Positions 36,680 through 45,462 of a stretch of 64,000 nt of DNA are shown in pieces (the stretch's first letter is position 1; each line of letters opens with the position of its first letter). The position numbers were made by a program, and so were the translations under genes. The notes beneath the pieces were generated by a model. That model made no database searches. It saw only the letters and a program-made list of their open reading frames with translations, and was not told where the DNA came from. The DNA is from Arthrobacter sp. ov118. GTDB taxonomy: Bacteria > Actinomycetota > Actinomycetes > Actinomycetales > Micrococcaceae. The stretch is taken from positions 124,001 through 188,000 of the forward strand of contig NZ_FPAY01000001.1 in the NCBI RefSeq assembly GCF_900116495.1. Direction: 5' to 3'.

Positions 36680-37962
36680 AGCGTCGCCCGTCCGGTTGCC
36701 GGGGCCGTCATATCCGCGGCCGCGGGTGCCGCGGCCGGGTAGGGATCGTGTCCAGTCCCGACGCTTGTGTCCGCGCCCGCGATGGTGGGCTTTTCGCCGC
36801 GGAAGTTGGCGCAGCAGCCTGGCCGGCAGACGTCGAACCAGGGGCCGAGCGTGGTCAGGTGCGGCCGGTCGGCGATGTTGTTCGCCGCGGTCCGCTCGCA
36901 GATCAAGTCCACCACACCGGCCACGAACTTGCGGTGCGTTCCGGGCGTGGGGACACGGGTGGCCATGATGCCCAGCTTGGCGCACGTCTCCAGCGCCTCG
37001 GTGTCCAGGTCCCACACAACTTCCATGTGGTCGCTGACGAAGCCCAGCGGCACAATCACGACGCCCTTGACGCCCTGGCCGGCGAGGTCCTCGATGGCGT
37101 CGTTGATGTCGGGTTCCAGCCACGGCACGTGCGGGGCGCCGGACCGGGACTGGTAGACGAGGGACCACGGGGCGGTCAGCCCAGCCTCGGCTTCAACACG
37201 ACGGATGACCTCGGCTCCCGCGGCCAGGTGCTGGGCCACGTAGGCGGAGTCTTCCTCGAAGCGGCGGGGCTCGCCCTCGGAGCGGCCGGCGGCCTCGGCG
37301 TCACGGGTCGGGATGGAGTGCGTGGCGAACAGGATGTGGACCGGGGCATCGGCGATGCCGGCTGCGGCGAGCCGGGCGCGGACCTCGGCCAGGCCGGCGG
37401 CGGTGCCCTCAACGAAAGGCTCCACAAAGCCTGGGTGGTCAAAGTACTGGCGCACCTTGTCCACTTCGAGTTTCCCGTCCAGCCCTGAATCGGTCAGCGC
37501 CACGCCGATGTCCTCACGGTACTGCCGGCAGCTGGAGTAGCAGGAATACGCGCTCGTGGTGATCATGAGGACCTTGCGGTGCCCGGCGTCGTACATCTCC
37601 TGGAGCGTCTGCGGGATGAAGGGGTCCCAGTTCCGGTTGCCCCAAAAGACCGGCAGCTCGATGCCGCGGGCCGCGAGCTCGGCCTCCATTGCGGCCTTGA
37701 ACGCGCGGTTCTGCCCGTTGATGGGACTGATGCCGCCGTTGGCGCGGTAGTGGTGCGAGACCTCTTCTAGCCGCTCGTCCGGGATGCCGCGGCCCCGGGT
37801 GACGTTGCGCAGGAACGGGATGACGTCTTCCTGTCCTTCCGGACCGCCGAAGGAGGCGAGGAGGACGGCGTCGTATTCCTTCGGAGCCATCCGGCCGGCT
37901 TCAGTGACGGGATTCACGGCCGTGACAGCGGCGGCGTTCTCTCGGGGATCCAGGGGGCTCAT
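36676..37962 (-). CDS. cpfC: Coproporphyrin III ferrochelatase
   Basis: A 428-residue ferrochelatase (formerly hemH) that inserts iron into coproporphyrin III. Visible are AVLLASFGGPEGQEDVIPFL, HHYRANGGISPINGQNR, the iron-site His in LFATHSIPTRD, and the C-terminal cysteine cluster (CRPGCCANFRGEKP with an earlier CERT) typical of [2Fe-2S] ferrochelatases of actinobacteria. The start ATG 37962 overlaps the chdC stop (ATGA). The assignment to the coproporphyrin route follows from the adjacent chdC. Confidence 0.92.
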   Translation of the reverse strand: MSPLDPRENAAAVTAVNPVTEAGRMAPKEYDAVLLASFGGPEGQEDVIPFLRNVTRGRGIPDERLEEVSHHYRANGGISPINGQNRAFKAAMEAELAARGIELPVFWGNRNWDPFIPQTLQEMYDAGHRKVLMITTSAYSCYSSCRQYREDIGVALTDSGLDGKLEVDKVRQYFDHPGFVEPFVEGTAAGLAEVRARLAAAGIADAPVHILFATHSIPTRDAEAAGRSEGEPRRFEEDSAYVAQHLAAGAEVIRRVEAEAGLTAPWSLVYQSRSGAPHVPWLEPDINDAIEDLAGQGVKGVVIVPLGFVSDHMEVVWDLDTEALETCAKLGIMATRVPTPGTHRKFVAGVVDLICERTAANNIADRPHLTTLGPWFDVCRPGCCANFRGEKPTIAGADTSVGTGHDPYPAAAPAAADMTAPATGRATL

Positions 37963-38705
37963 GCAAGGACCTCCGCGACCTCGGCGGCACTCACGCGCCG
38001 GCCGGTGTAGAAGGGGACTTCCTCGCGGACGTGGTGGCGCGCTTCGGTAGCGCGCAGGTGCCGCATCAGGTCCACGAGGTCCACGAGCTCGGGTGCCTCC
38101 AGGCCCAGGATCCATTCCCAGTCGCCCAACGCGAAGGAAGAGACGGTATTGGAGATGACCTGCGGGAAATCGCGGCCCAGGAGGCCGTGGTCGCGGAGCA
38201 TCGCGCCTCGCTCGGCGTCCGGCAGGAGGTACCACTCGTAGGAGCGGACGAACGGGTAGACACACAGCCACTCGGCCGGTTCCACTCCACGGGAGTACGC
38301 CGGCGTGTGGTTCTTGGCGAATTCCGCCTCGCGGTGCACGCCCATGGCGGACCAGACGATCTCGGTGCCGGTGAAGAGCTTGCTGCGGCGGATGTCCCGG
38401 ACCGCCCGCTGCAGGGCCTCGGGCTTCGGCCCGTGCAGCCAGACCATGATGTCGGCGTCCGCGCGCATGGCGGAAACGTCGTAGCTGCCGCGGTGGACCA
38501 CGCCGTCGCCGGCCAGACGTGCCAGAAGGGACTCGAAGTCCTCGGCTGCTTCGGCATCGCGGGCGACGTCAGCGGACCGCTTGAAAACGGTCCACAGGGT
38601 GAAGAACTGCTCGGTTGAATCCTGGGGCGCCGATGCCCCGGCGACTGACTCTCCGGGGGTGGGCATTCCGGTTTTAGTGACAGATTCGGCAGAAGTGTGG
38701 CTCAT
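37959..38705 (-). CDS. chdC: Coproheme decarboxylase (HemQ)
   Basis: A 248-residue protein that oxidatively decarboxylates coproheme to heme b, the last step of the coproporphyrin-dependent pathway. The catalytic Tyr is in CVYPFVRSYEWYLLP (Tyr150), the likely proximal His in LRDHGLLGRDF (His173). Actinobacterial enzymes also use a distal His; candidates are His124 and His133. A disordered 30-residue N-terminus precedes the domain. It is the first gene of the coupled chdC-cpfC-hemC run; GAGGAGG lies about 13 nt before the ATG. Confidence 0.93.
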   Translation of the reverse strand: MSHTSAESVTKTGMPTPGESVAGASAPQDSTEQFFTLWTVFKRSADVARDAEAAEDFESLLARLAGDGVVHRGSYDVSAMRADADIMVWLHGPKPEALQRAVRDIRRSKLFTGTEIVWSAMGVHREAEFAKNHTPAYSRGVEPAEWLCVYPFVRSYEWYLLPDAERGAMLRDHGLLGRDFPQVISNTVSSFALGDWEWILGLEAPELVDLVDLMRHLRATEARHHVREEVPFYTGRRVSAAEVAEVLA

Positions 38706-38746
38706 GCATACCAGTCTGCCTCCTCTGTTCAGCTAAGTCGAAATAA

Positions 38747-38773
38747 AGCAGTTCTACAAGACGTAGAAGTGCT
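38747..38773 (-). terminator. Hairpin with T-rich tail between the secreted-protein gene and chdC
   Basis: An 11-bp stem (38747-38757 with 38763-38773, one mismatch) with a 5-nt loop is followed on the minus strand by TTTATTT. It can end the upstream transcript. Because it is unusually AT-rich and lies just before chdC, an operator role is an alternative. Confidence 0.55.
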
Positions 38774-38811
38774 CGATTTCACATGCCCGGGCTCGCCATC
38801 CGGCGGGGGCG

Positions 38812-39693
38812 TCAGCTCCTGCGCATCCGCACAACGGCGACGCCGGCTCCGGCCGACAGTGCCACCAGGCCGATGCCCCAGCCAATCAGCGGAGACATCC
38901 CCTCGGGTTCCACCTCCGAGGCCTGCAGCGACGTGCTGCCGGAGTGGCCCTTGACGGCCGCGGTCCTGGTTGAACCGCCAGGGGAAGAGGTTGCAGCACC
39001 CGACGGCGACGCCGGCGCGCCGGTTCCTGCGGGAGCCGCCTCTCCGGACTGCGGCTCCACCGCCGGGCTGGCGCCGCCCGTGCCGGATTGGCCGGGGGCC
39101 CCTCCGGTACCCGGAGCGGACGAAGCCGGCGCGGTTCCGTTCGCGGACGCGCCCGGCGCCGGGGCGGCAGGCGTCGTGCCGGGGCTTTGCGGCGCGGAGG
39201 GCTGGGCACGGTTGGCAGTCGGGGTGCCCGACGGGGTGGCGGACGGCGGGTTGCTGGTGCGCGGAGTGGTGGGCTCGGGGCTCGTGGGTCTGCTCGGCTC
39301 AGGATCGGTCGGCTCAGGGTCGCTGGGCTCAGGGTCGCTGGGTTCCGGATCGCTGGGTTCACTGGTCCTGCCGGACTCGGGGCTCGTGGGCTCCGGGGTG
39401 CTGGTGCGGACCGGCGCCTGAGTCGGCGCGCTGGATCCGGAGGACGGCGACGGACTCGGTGTGTGCGAGGAGCCGAACAGCGTGTCCAGCACGTTGTCCA
39501 GGCTGAGAGTGAGAGAGCCCTGGGCGGACCGCGGGGTGGACGCCGCCGCCGACAGTCCCGTGGATGCGTGCGCGGCGGGAACCCCTGCCGTCACAGCCAG
39601 AACTGCCCCTAGCGCGGCGGCTGCTGCTCCGCGCCGAAGGCCCCTATCGCGTCCGATCTTCTTTGTTGCCGCGTTGGACCTGAAAATAAACAT
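38812..39693 (-). CDS. Secreted Pro/Ser/Glu-rich surface protein of unknown function
   Basis: A 293-residue protein not recognised beyond its architecture. It has a signal peptide (Arg-rich start, hydrophobic AAAAALGAVLAVTAGVPAAHA, cut near residue 43), a 40-residue segment, then about 170 residues of low complexity including repeated SDPEP units, and a C-terminal transmembrane helix (LIGWGIGLVALSAGAGVAVV) ending RMRRS. No LPxTG motif is seen, so it is probably held by the helix. It lies between cgoX and chdC, which may be coincidence or a heme-related surface role. Confidence 0.7.
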   Translation of the reverse strand: MFIFRSNAATKKIGRDRGLRRGAAAAALGAVLAVTAGVPAAHASTGLSAAASTPRSAQGSLTLSLDNVLDTLFGSSHTPSPSPSSGSSAPTQAPVRTSTPEPTSPESGRTSEPSDPEPSDPEPSDPEPTDPEPSRPTSPEPTTPRTSNPPSATPSGTPTANRAQPSAPQSPGTTPAAPAPGASANGTAPASSAPGTGGAPGQSGTGGASPAVEPQSGEAAPAGTGAPASPSGAATSSPGGSTRTAAVKGHSGSTSLQASEVEPEGMSPLIGWGIGLVALSAGAGVAVVRMRRS

Positions 39694-39869
39694 GATTATC
39701 GAGCCTAGCGGGAATCGGGTGGCATGAAAAACCGGCTGGAAACCGGGGAATAGCGGCCCGCGGCCGACGTGATTGCAGGGACGGGGAGGCCGCTGGGGCC
39801 TATGTGATTGATGTGACTCCTGGGGGTTCCGGTGGCGGGCAAACCGCCCTACGGAGGCATGACTCAGAG

Positions 39870-39900
39870 CTCCCTAGGCCAGTTCCACTGGGCCTGGGAG
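39870..39900 (-). terminator. Hairpin after cgoX
   Basis: A 10-bp stem (39870-39880 with 39891-39900, one bulged T) and a 10-nt loop lie 17 bp past the cgoX stop. Confidence 0.45.
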
Positions 39901-39916
39901 ATCCTGGAGGCGCCGC

Positions 39917-41443
39917 TCAGGCCAGCAGCGGTCGGATGTGCGGCGCGGTGTCAGCGACGATCGCGGCCAGGCCGTTGCCGGACAGCCATCCGCCCACGAC
40001 GGCGAGCGTTCCGTCGGCAGCACAGGCGCTGCGGACAGCGGCGACGCGCTGTTTGTGCCCGAGGGAGGCAAAGGGCAGCGCCCCGGCCCAGCGAACCACG
40101 TCCCAGCCCACCACATCCCCGGCGGTGACGGGGACCGAGAGCAGGGCGGAGGCGTCGGCGAGCGCTGCGCGGAACAGTTCCTCGTCCGAGCGCGGCACCG
40201 CGGCCGCCCCACCCTTGCGGGATTTCGGTGCGGCGCCTGGGCCTTCTGCGCGGCCGTAAGAGAGCCGGAGGACATGCCTGCCCGGTCCGGTCCGCTCGGC
40301 CAGCCAGGCCCACTTGGCGGTGCCGTGCGTCAGGGCCTTGGCCTGCACGCCGGGACTCTGCGGCGCGACGAGCACGCCGGTGCCGCGCGGCGCCGCATCC
40401 AGCGCCGGGAGGTCCACCACGAGGGTGACCAGGCTGACGTCGGGTCCGGGGTCCGGGCGCAGGTCAGCGATGTCCTGCAGGGAACCTTCGAGCAGCCCGA
40501 CGGCGGCCGGCCCCTCGACCGCAACCGCCAGCAGGCCGGCGTCGTACGTGGCCCCGTCCGTAGTGACGTGCCAGCCGGTTGCCGTGCGCTGCACGGACCG
40601 GGCACGGGTGCCGCCGAGCAGGGTGACGCCCTGCCGGCGCAGGTCGGCCAGCAGTGCTGTCACGAGGGTGTGTATCCCGCCACGCAGGCCGGCGACGGAG
40701 GAGCCGGCCTTTTGCAGCCCGGCGGTCCGTCCGGGTGCGGGGCCCGAGGGCCCGGCTGTTTGGGCCGCCGCTCCCCTGCGCTGGGCAGCGACGGCGGCGG
40801 CGAGCGAGCCGTGCTGGCGGATGCCGGCCCGCAGTCCGGGGGCCACCATGTCGACGTCCAGCACTGCGGGATCGGCAGAGTGGACGCCGCCAACCACCGG
40901 GGCCACGAGCCGGTCCAGCACCCGCCTGCCCATTCGTCGCCGCACCAGCGACGCCACACTCGTGACCCCGGCAGCGGTGCCCAGCCTGGCCGGCAGGGCG
41001 GCGTCAACGGAGGCGCGGAGGCAGCCAAGCAGGCCAAGGGAACGGCGGACTTCCGGGTCCCAAGGGTTGGCCGGGATGCCCAGCACCCCGGTCTTGGGCA
41101 GTTCGCGCGGGCCGTCGGGCAGTTGGACCCAGGCGCCGCCGGGATTCGGCGCGACGATCTCGCCGTCGAGCCCCAACTCTGCGGCCAGGTCGGCTACCGC
41201 GGAGGTGCGGGTGGCGAAGGACTCCGCCCCGCTGTCCAGGGTCAGTCCGGCCACGGTGTGGCTGCCGACGCAGCCGCCCCAGGCATCGGTGGCTTCAAGG
41301 ACTGTGGTGTGGACGCCGGCCCGGGCGAACTCCCGGGCCGCCAGCAGGCCCGAGATGCCTCCCCCGATCACCACGGCCGTCCCCGGCCCTCCGGTGCCAG
41401 CCGAGGCGCCCGGCGCGGGTGTTGCGGCGGCGCCTGCGTTCAT
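39917..41443 (-). CDS. cgoX: Coproporphyrinogen III oxidase / protoporphyrinogen oxidase (HemY type)
   Basis: A 508-residue FAD enzyme. The dinucleotide-binding motif VVIGGGISGLLAAREFARAG (about 24-43) and the LTLDSGAESFATR segment are typical of HemY. With cpfC and chdC in the same cluster it most likely oxidises coproporphyrinogen III to coproporphyrin III. The start ATG 41443 follows the hemE stop by 4 bp with GGAGTAGGGG overlapping the end of hemE. Confidence 0.92.
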   Translation of the reverse strand: MNAGAAATPAPGASAGTGGPGTAVVIGGGISGLLAAREFARAGVHTTVLEATDAWGGCVGSHTVAGLTLDSGAESFATRTSAVADLAAELGLDGEIVAPNPGGAWVQLPDGPRELPKTGVLGIPANPWDPEVRRSLGLLGCLRASVDAALPARLGTAAGVTSVASLVRRRMGRRVLDRLVAPVVGGVHSADPAVLDVDMVAPGLRAGIRQHGSLAAAVAAQRRGAAAQTAGPSGPAPGRTAGLQKAGSSVAGLRGGIHTLVTALLADLRRQGVTLLGGTRARSVQRTATGWHVTTDGATYDAGLLAVAVEGPAAVGLLEGSLQDIADLRPDPGPDVSLVTLVVDLPALDAAPRGTGVLVAPQSPGVQAKALTHGTAKWAWLAERTGPGRHVLRLSYGRAEGPGAAPKSRKGGAAAVPRSDEELFRAALADASALLSVPVTAGDVVGWDVVRWAGALPFASLGHKQRVAAVRSACAADGTLAVVGGWLSGNGLAAIVADTAPHIRPLLA

Positions 41444-41447
41444 GCCC

Positions 41448-42596
41448 CTACTCCGGGGAGATGGAGTGGATGAGTTCGACGACGCGCGTCAGCACCTCGG
41501 GGTCGGTTTCCGGGGGCACGCCGTGGCCAAGGTTCAGGACGTGGCCGGGCGCCGCCGAGCCGGCCGCGATCACGTCGCGGACATGCGCTTCCAGGATTTC
41601 CCAGGGTGCCGCGAGCAGCGCGGGGTCGATGTTGCCCTGCAGCGGAACGCTCCCGCCCAGGCGGCGGTTAGCTTCGTCCAGCGGCAGCCGGTAGTCGACC
41701 CCCACGACGTCGACGCCGACGTCGCGCATGGCGACGAGCAGCTCCGAGGTGCCCGTGCCGAAGTGGATGAGCGGTGCGCCGAGGTGGCGGACATGGTCCA
41801 AGGCACGGGAGGAAGCCGGCGCCACATAGCGCTGGTAGTCGGCCAGGCCCAGCGAACCGGCCCAGGAGTCAAAGAGCTGGCCGGCAGAGGCGCCGGCTTC
41901 CAGCTGCGCCCGAAGGAACATGCCGGAGGCGTCGGCGGCCCAGTTGGCCAGCGCTGTCCAGGTTTCCGGATCGGCGTGCATCATGGTGCGGGGGCCAAGG
42001 TGGTCGCGGGAGGGTTTGCCTTCCACCATGTACGCGGCGAGGGTAAACGGCGCGCCGGCGAAGCCGATCAGTGGGGTGCTGCCAAGCTCGGCCACTGTCA
42101 GCCGGACGGCTTCGCGGATGGGTTCCAGGGCCTCCCACGTCAGGCGCGGCAGGGCGGCGACGTCCGCGGCCGTGCGGACCGGCACGTCCAGGACGGGGCC
42201 GACGCCCGGCACGATGTCCACGCCGACGCCGGCCAGTTTGAGTGGGATGACGATGTCGGAAAAGAAGATGGCGGCATCAACGTCGTGGCGGCGGACCGGC
42301 TGCAGGGTGATCTCCGAAGCCAGTTCCGGCCGGAGGCACGAGTCCAGCATGGCCACGCCTTCCCGGACCTTGAGGTATTCGGGCAGCGAGCGGCCGGCCT
42401 GGCGCATGAACCAGACGGGACGGCGGGAAGGCTTGCCACCGCGGTACGCGGCGATCAGCGGGGAGCCTGCGGTCCGGCCGTCCATCAGCGGGTGTCCGGC
42501 GTCGAGGCCGTCCGCGCCGCTTGCTGCTGCGCCGTTGCCGCGTTCGGACGGGCTGAAATTTGTGGCGCCGGCACTTGCCGCAGAGCTTCGAGTCAT
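41448..42596 (-). CDS. hemE: Uroporphyrinogen decarboxylase
   Basis: A 382-residue enzyme that removes four carboxyls from uroporphyrinogen III to give coproporphyrinogen III. The signature RRPVWFMRQAGRSLPEYLKV, the AAIFFSDIVIPLKLAGVGVD region and GFAGAPFTLAAYMVEG are present. An N-terminal 45-residue disordered stretch precedes the barrel. The ATG at 42596 is followed by the usual family sequence and preceded by CACAAT-N7, so the mRNA may be leaderless. It heads hemE-cgoX, divergent from hemA. Confidence 0.94.
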   Translation of the reverse strand: MTRSSAASAGATNFSPSERGNGAAASGADGLDAGHPLMDGRTAGSPLIAAYRGGKPSRRPVWFMRQAGRSLPEYLKVREGVAMLDSCLRPELASEITLQPVRRHDVDAAIFFSDIVIPLKLAGVGVDIVPGVGPVLDVPVRTAADVAALPRLTWEALEPIREAVRLTVAELGSTPLIGFAGAPFTLAAYMVEGKPSRDHLGPRTMMHADPETWTALANWAADASGMFLRAQLEAGASAGQLFDSWAGSLGLADYQRYVAPASSRALDHVRHLGAPLIHFGTGTSELLVAMRDVGVDVVGVDYRLPLDEANRRLGGSVPLQGNIDPALLAAPWEILEAHVRDVIAAGSAAPGHVLNLGHGVPPETDPEVLTRVVELIHSISPE

Positions 42597-42603
42597 GACT
42601 TCG

Positions 42604-42609
42604 ATTGTG
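42604..42609 (-). promoter_or_regulatory. -10 box of hemE overlapping the tandem repeat
   Basis: Minus-strand CACAAT is followed by 7 nt and the hemE ATG. It overlaps the first TTGTGCCCAAA repeat, so a protein bound there would block hemE transcription. Confidence 0.4.
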
Positions 42610-42627
42610 CCCAAATTTGTGCCCAAA
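42605..42627. repeat. Two direct TTGTGCCCAAA repeats between hemE and hemA
   Basis: The 11-bp sequence occurs at 42605-42615 and 42617-42627, 12 bp apart, so both copies lie near the same face of the helix. Placement in a divergent heme promoter region suggests a regulator site. Confidence 0.9.
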
Positions 42628-42714
42628 AGATAACGACAGCCTGTCAGCCGCCCCGTCCGGCGAAGCGGCGTGGCGGGGATCACGGACCAGGGTGCCTGAG
42701 GCCACGTCCGATAG

Positions 42715-42745
42715 TTGTTCTACGCGGACGCGAAAAAGCTATGAT
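42715..42745 (+). promoter_or_regulatory. hemA promoter giving a nearly leaderless mRNA
   Basis: TTGTTC (42715-42720) and TATGAT (42740-42745) are 19 bp apart. Transcription would start within a few bases of the GTG at 42755, and no Shine-Dalgarno sequence is present. Confidence 0.5.
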
Positions 42746-42754
42746 GGTCGTGCT

Positions 42755-44116
42755 GTGGTTCTTTTCTCATTGGTGGCTACACACGCCGACATCGACCTCG
42801 AAACCGTTGCTCAACTGAGCACCGGCGCTTCCGGGCTTGCCACGTCCGCCCTCGCCGGATCGCCGGCTGTGGCGGGTGCCGTTGTCCTTTCTACCTGCAA
42901 CCGCTTTGAAATCTACGGTGAAGCCCCCCATCCGGATGCGGTCGACGCGGCCCGGGCGGCCCTGATTACCCAGATCAGCGGAGCAAGCGGACTGGGTGAC
43001 CAGCTCGTCTCGCGGGCTTTCAGTACCCGCACGGGCGCCGAGGTCAGCCAGCATCTCTTCGCGGTCAGTTCCGGGCTGGACTCGGCCGTCGTGGGCGAAC
43101 GCGAAATCGCCGGTCAGGTCCGCCGCGCCCTGATCACGGCCCAGCACGAGGGCACGGCCAGTTCCGGCCTGGTGCGGCTGTTTCAGGCCGCGTCCAAGAC
43201 CGCCAAGGACGTCGGCGCGCAGACGGCACTCGGATCCCGGGGCCTCTCCATCGTCTCCGTGGCGCTGGATCTGGCCACTGACCTGTCGGAAAACCCGGAC
43301 TGGTCCACCAAGAAGGCCGTCGTCTTCGGAACCGGCGCGTACGCCGGCGCCACCATGTCGCTGCTGCGCGAACGCGGCTGCACGGACGTTTCTGTCTATT
43401 CCTCCTCCGGCCGGGCACCCGGCTTCGTCGCCACCCGGGGTGGCACGGCACTGGACGAGGACACTCTTCCGGGCGCCATTGCTGCAGCCGATGTGATGAT
43501 CGGCTGCAGCGGTTCGGACAGCAGGGTTGAAGCCGAGGACCTCGCCCGGATCCGGGCCACGGCTCCCCAGCCGCTCATCGCGATCGACCTCGCTCTGACC
43601 CACGACTTCGACCCCGCAGTGGGCGAGCTCGAAGGCGTTGAGCTCCTCACGCTGGAATCCGTCCGGCTCGCCGCTCCTCAGGAGCAGGCCGAGTCACTCG
43701 CGCAGGCCAGCGCCATTGTGTCCGGCGCGGCCAGCGCTTTCGAGCAGGAGCGCGAGGCACGCTCCGTGGACTCGGCGATAGTGGCCCTGCGCCGCCACAC
43801 GATGAACGTCCTGGACGCGGAAATGGAAAAGGTCCGTGCCCGGCATGGCTGCACCGCTGCCGCCGAGGAGGTCGAATTCGCCCTGCGCCGCATGGTGAAG
43901 CAACTGCTCCACATCCCCACCGTCCGGGCGCGGGAACTGGCCGCCAACGGACAGCAAGACGACTACGTCGCCGGCCTTGAGGCGCTCTATGGCATCACGG
44001 TTGAGCCCTCCCCCGCCGCGGGCGCCTTGGGTCCCGCGGGTTCCGAGGCTGCCTGCCCCGTGGAGCATGCGCCGGCCAACCCCGGCCCCGCCGGCGACAT
44101 CCGCGAAACCGCGTAG
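42755..44116 (+). CDS. hemA: Glutamyl-tRNA reductase
   Basis: A 453-residue enzyme that reduces glutamyl-tRNA(Glu) to glutamate-1-semialdehyde with NADPH, committing to heme synthesis. The catalytic Cys48 is in VVLSTCNRFEIYGE; SGLDSAVVGEREIAGQVRRA and the NADPH-site VVFGTGAYAGATM follow. The C-terminal dimerisation domain and a Pro/Ala-rich tail complete it. GTG 42755 is chosen because homologues begin MVLFSLVATHADIDL and a -10 box lies just upstream. It is divergent from hemE. Confidence 0.95.
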   Translation: MVLFSLVATHADIDLETVAQLSTGASGLATSALAGSPAVAGAVVLSTCNRFEIYGEAPHPDAVDAARAALITQISGASGLGDQLVSRAFSTRTGAEVSQHLFAVSSGLDSAVVGEREIAGQVRRALITAQHEGTASSGLVRLFQAASKTAKDVGAQTALGSRGLSIVSVALDLATDLSENPDWSTKKAVVFGTGAYAGATMSLLRERGCTDVSVYSSSGRAPGFVATRGGTALDEDTLPGAIAAADVMIGCSGSDSRVEAEDLARIRATAPQPLIAIDLALTHDFDPAVGELEGVELLTLESVRLAAPQEQAESLAQASAIVSGAASAFEQEREARSVDSAIVALRRHTMNVLDAEMEKVRARHGCTAAAEEVEFALRRMVKQLLHIPTVRARELAANGQQDDYVAGLEALYGITVEPSPAAGALGPAGSEAACPVEHAPANPGPAGDIRETA

Positions 44117-44164
44117 GCCCAAAGCCGCGCGGGACTCATCTAGACCCTCCGCACACCCAGACCC

Positions 44165-45388
44165 TCAGTACACCGGCTTCCCGGGTTCCACGTCGCGGAC
44201 CCAGGCGAGGATGCCGCCGTCGAGGTGGCTGACGCGCTCGTACCCGGCGGCGCGGGCAGCGGACAGGACGGCGGCCGACCGTGTGCCGGCCTTGCAGTGG
44301 AAGACGATGTCGGCATCCTGGGGAAGATCCTGCCACGCTTCCCCGGCCAGGATGCGGCCCTGCGGGATCAGCACCGATCCGTCGATATGGACAATGTCGT
44401 ATTCTCCGCTCTCCCGGACGTCCACGAGGTGGAAGTCCCGAAGTCCTGCCTTGCGCGAGGCAAGCATGGTGGCGAGCTGGGTAGCCGTCACGGTGTGTTC
44501 GGTTCCGGCGTCAGCCACGGGGGCAATGCCGCAAAACGCCTCGTAGTCGGTAAGTTCCGTGATCCGCTCGGCCGCAGGGTCCCGGGTCACTTTGATCTCG
44601 CGCCAGGTACCGCCCAGCGCGTCATAGAGCGCCAGCCTTCCCAGCAGGGACCGCCCGACACCGGTGATCAGTTTGACGGCCTCGGTCACCATCATCGATC
44701 CGACGGCGGCACACAGCATGCCGAACACGCCGCCTTCACCGCAGGAGGGCACGGATCCGGCCGGCGGGGCTTCCGGGTAAAGGTCCCGGTAGGTGGGCCC
44801 GTGCTGTTCCCAAAAGACGCTGACCTGGCCGTCGAAGCGGAAGATCGATCCCCAGACGTACGGCTTGCCGAGGATCGCGGCGGCGTCGTTGACGAGGTAG
44901 CGGGTGGCGAAGTTGTCTGCGCCATCGAGGATGAGATCGTAGCCGGCAAAGAGTTCCAGGGCGTTGGACGCGTCGAGGCGGACATTGTGGAGCCGGACGT
45001 CCACGAGCGGGTTCAGCGCCGAGATCGCATCGCGGGCGGACTCGATCTTGGGCCGGCCCACGTCTGCGACGCCATGGATGATTTGCCGTTGAAGGTTGCT
45101 CAGGTCGACGTCGTCGTCATCGACGATGCCCAGGGTGCCCACCCCGGCGGCGGCGAGGTAAAGCAGCGCGGGAGAACCGAGGCCCCCGGCGCCGATCACC
45201 AGGACTTTGGCGTTCTTGAGCCGGCGCTGGCCGACCGCGCCGATCTCCGGAATGATGAGGTGGCGTGAATAGCGTTCCATCTCGTCGGGGCTAAGGTCCG
45301 GCGCCGGGTCAACCAGCGGCCCGGGCCGCGGATCACGCTGCGGCTCGGCGGTTGCGGGGGCGGCTGTTGCGGTGAACTTGGAAGCCAT
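44165..45388 (-). CDS. moeZ: MoeZ/MoeB-like adenylyltransferase-sulfurtransferase with rhodanese domain
   Basis: A 407-residue E1-like protein. The ATP site is LVIGAGGLGSPALLYLAAAG and DDDDVDLSNLQRQ follows. A C-terminal rhodanese domain has the persulfide Cys365 (FHCKAGTRSA). Both zinc CxxC pairs of E. coli MoeB/ThiF are absent (TYRD and DPAAERI at those places), as recalled for mycobacterial MoeZ. It activates C-terminal GG of small sulfur carriers; candidates are ThiS encoded at 48.6 kb, MoaD and CysO. TAGATT-N5 precedes the ATG. Confidence 0.88.
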   Translation of the reverse strand: MASKFTATAAPATAEPQRDPRPGPLVDPAPDLSPDEMERYSRHLIIPEIGAVGQRRLKNAKVLVIGAGGLGSPALLYLAAAGVGTLGIVDDDDVDLSNLQRQIIHGVADVGRPKIESARDAISALNPLVDVRLHNVRLDASNALELFAGYDLILDGADNFATRYLVNDAAAILGKPYVWGSIFRFDGQVSVFWEQHGPTYRDLYPEAPPAGSVPSCGEGGVFGMLCAAVGSMMVTEAVKLITGVGRSLLGRLALYDALGGTWREIKVTRDPAAERITELTDYEAFCGIAPVADAGTEHTVTATQLATMLASRKAGLRDFHLVDVRESGEYDIVHIDGSVLIPQGRILAGEAWQDLPQDADIVFHCKAGTRSAAVLSAARAAGYERVSHLDGGILAWVRDVEPGKPVY

Positions 45389-45393
45389 ACTTC

Positions 45394-45399
45394 AATCTA
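45394..45399 (-). promoter_or_regulatory. -10 box in front of the moeZ start
   Basis: Minus-strand TAGATT lies 5 nt before the ATG with no Shine-Dalgarno sequence, suggesting a leaderless or nearly leaderless mRNA. Confidence 0.4.
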
Positions 45400-45462
45400 T
45401 GCCCGAAGATACTGCCAGGTCATATTACCCGCGCGTAGAGTGGGGTTCAGTGCAATATCGTT

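Noticed and set aside
36680..37168. A longer N-terminus for hemC
   Set aside because: The extra residues lie inside cpfC, are not HemC-like, and the GTG at 36679 overlaps the cpfC stop as in the rest of the operon.
39250..39420. Short direct repeats in the secreted-protein gene as a regulatory array
   Set aside because: They are in frame and encode the SDPEP repeats of the protein.
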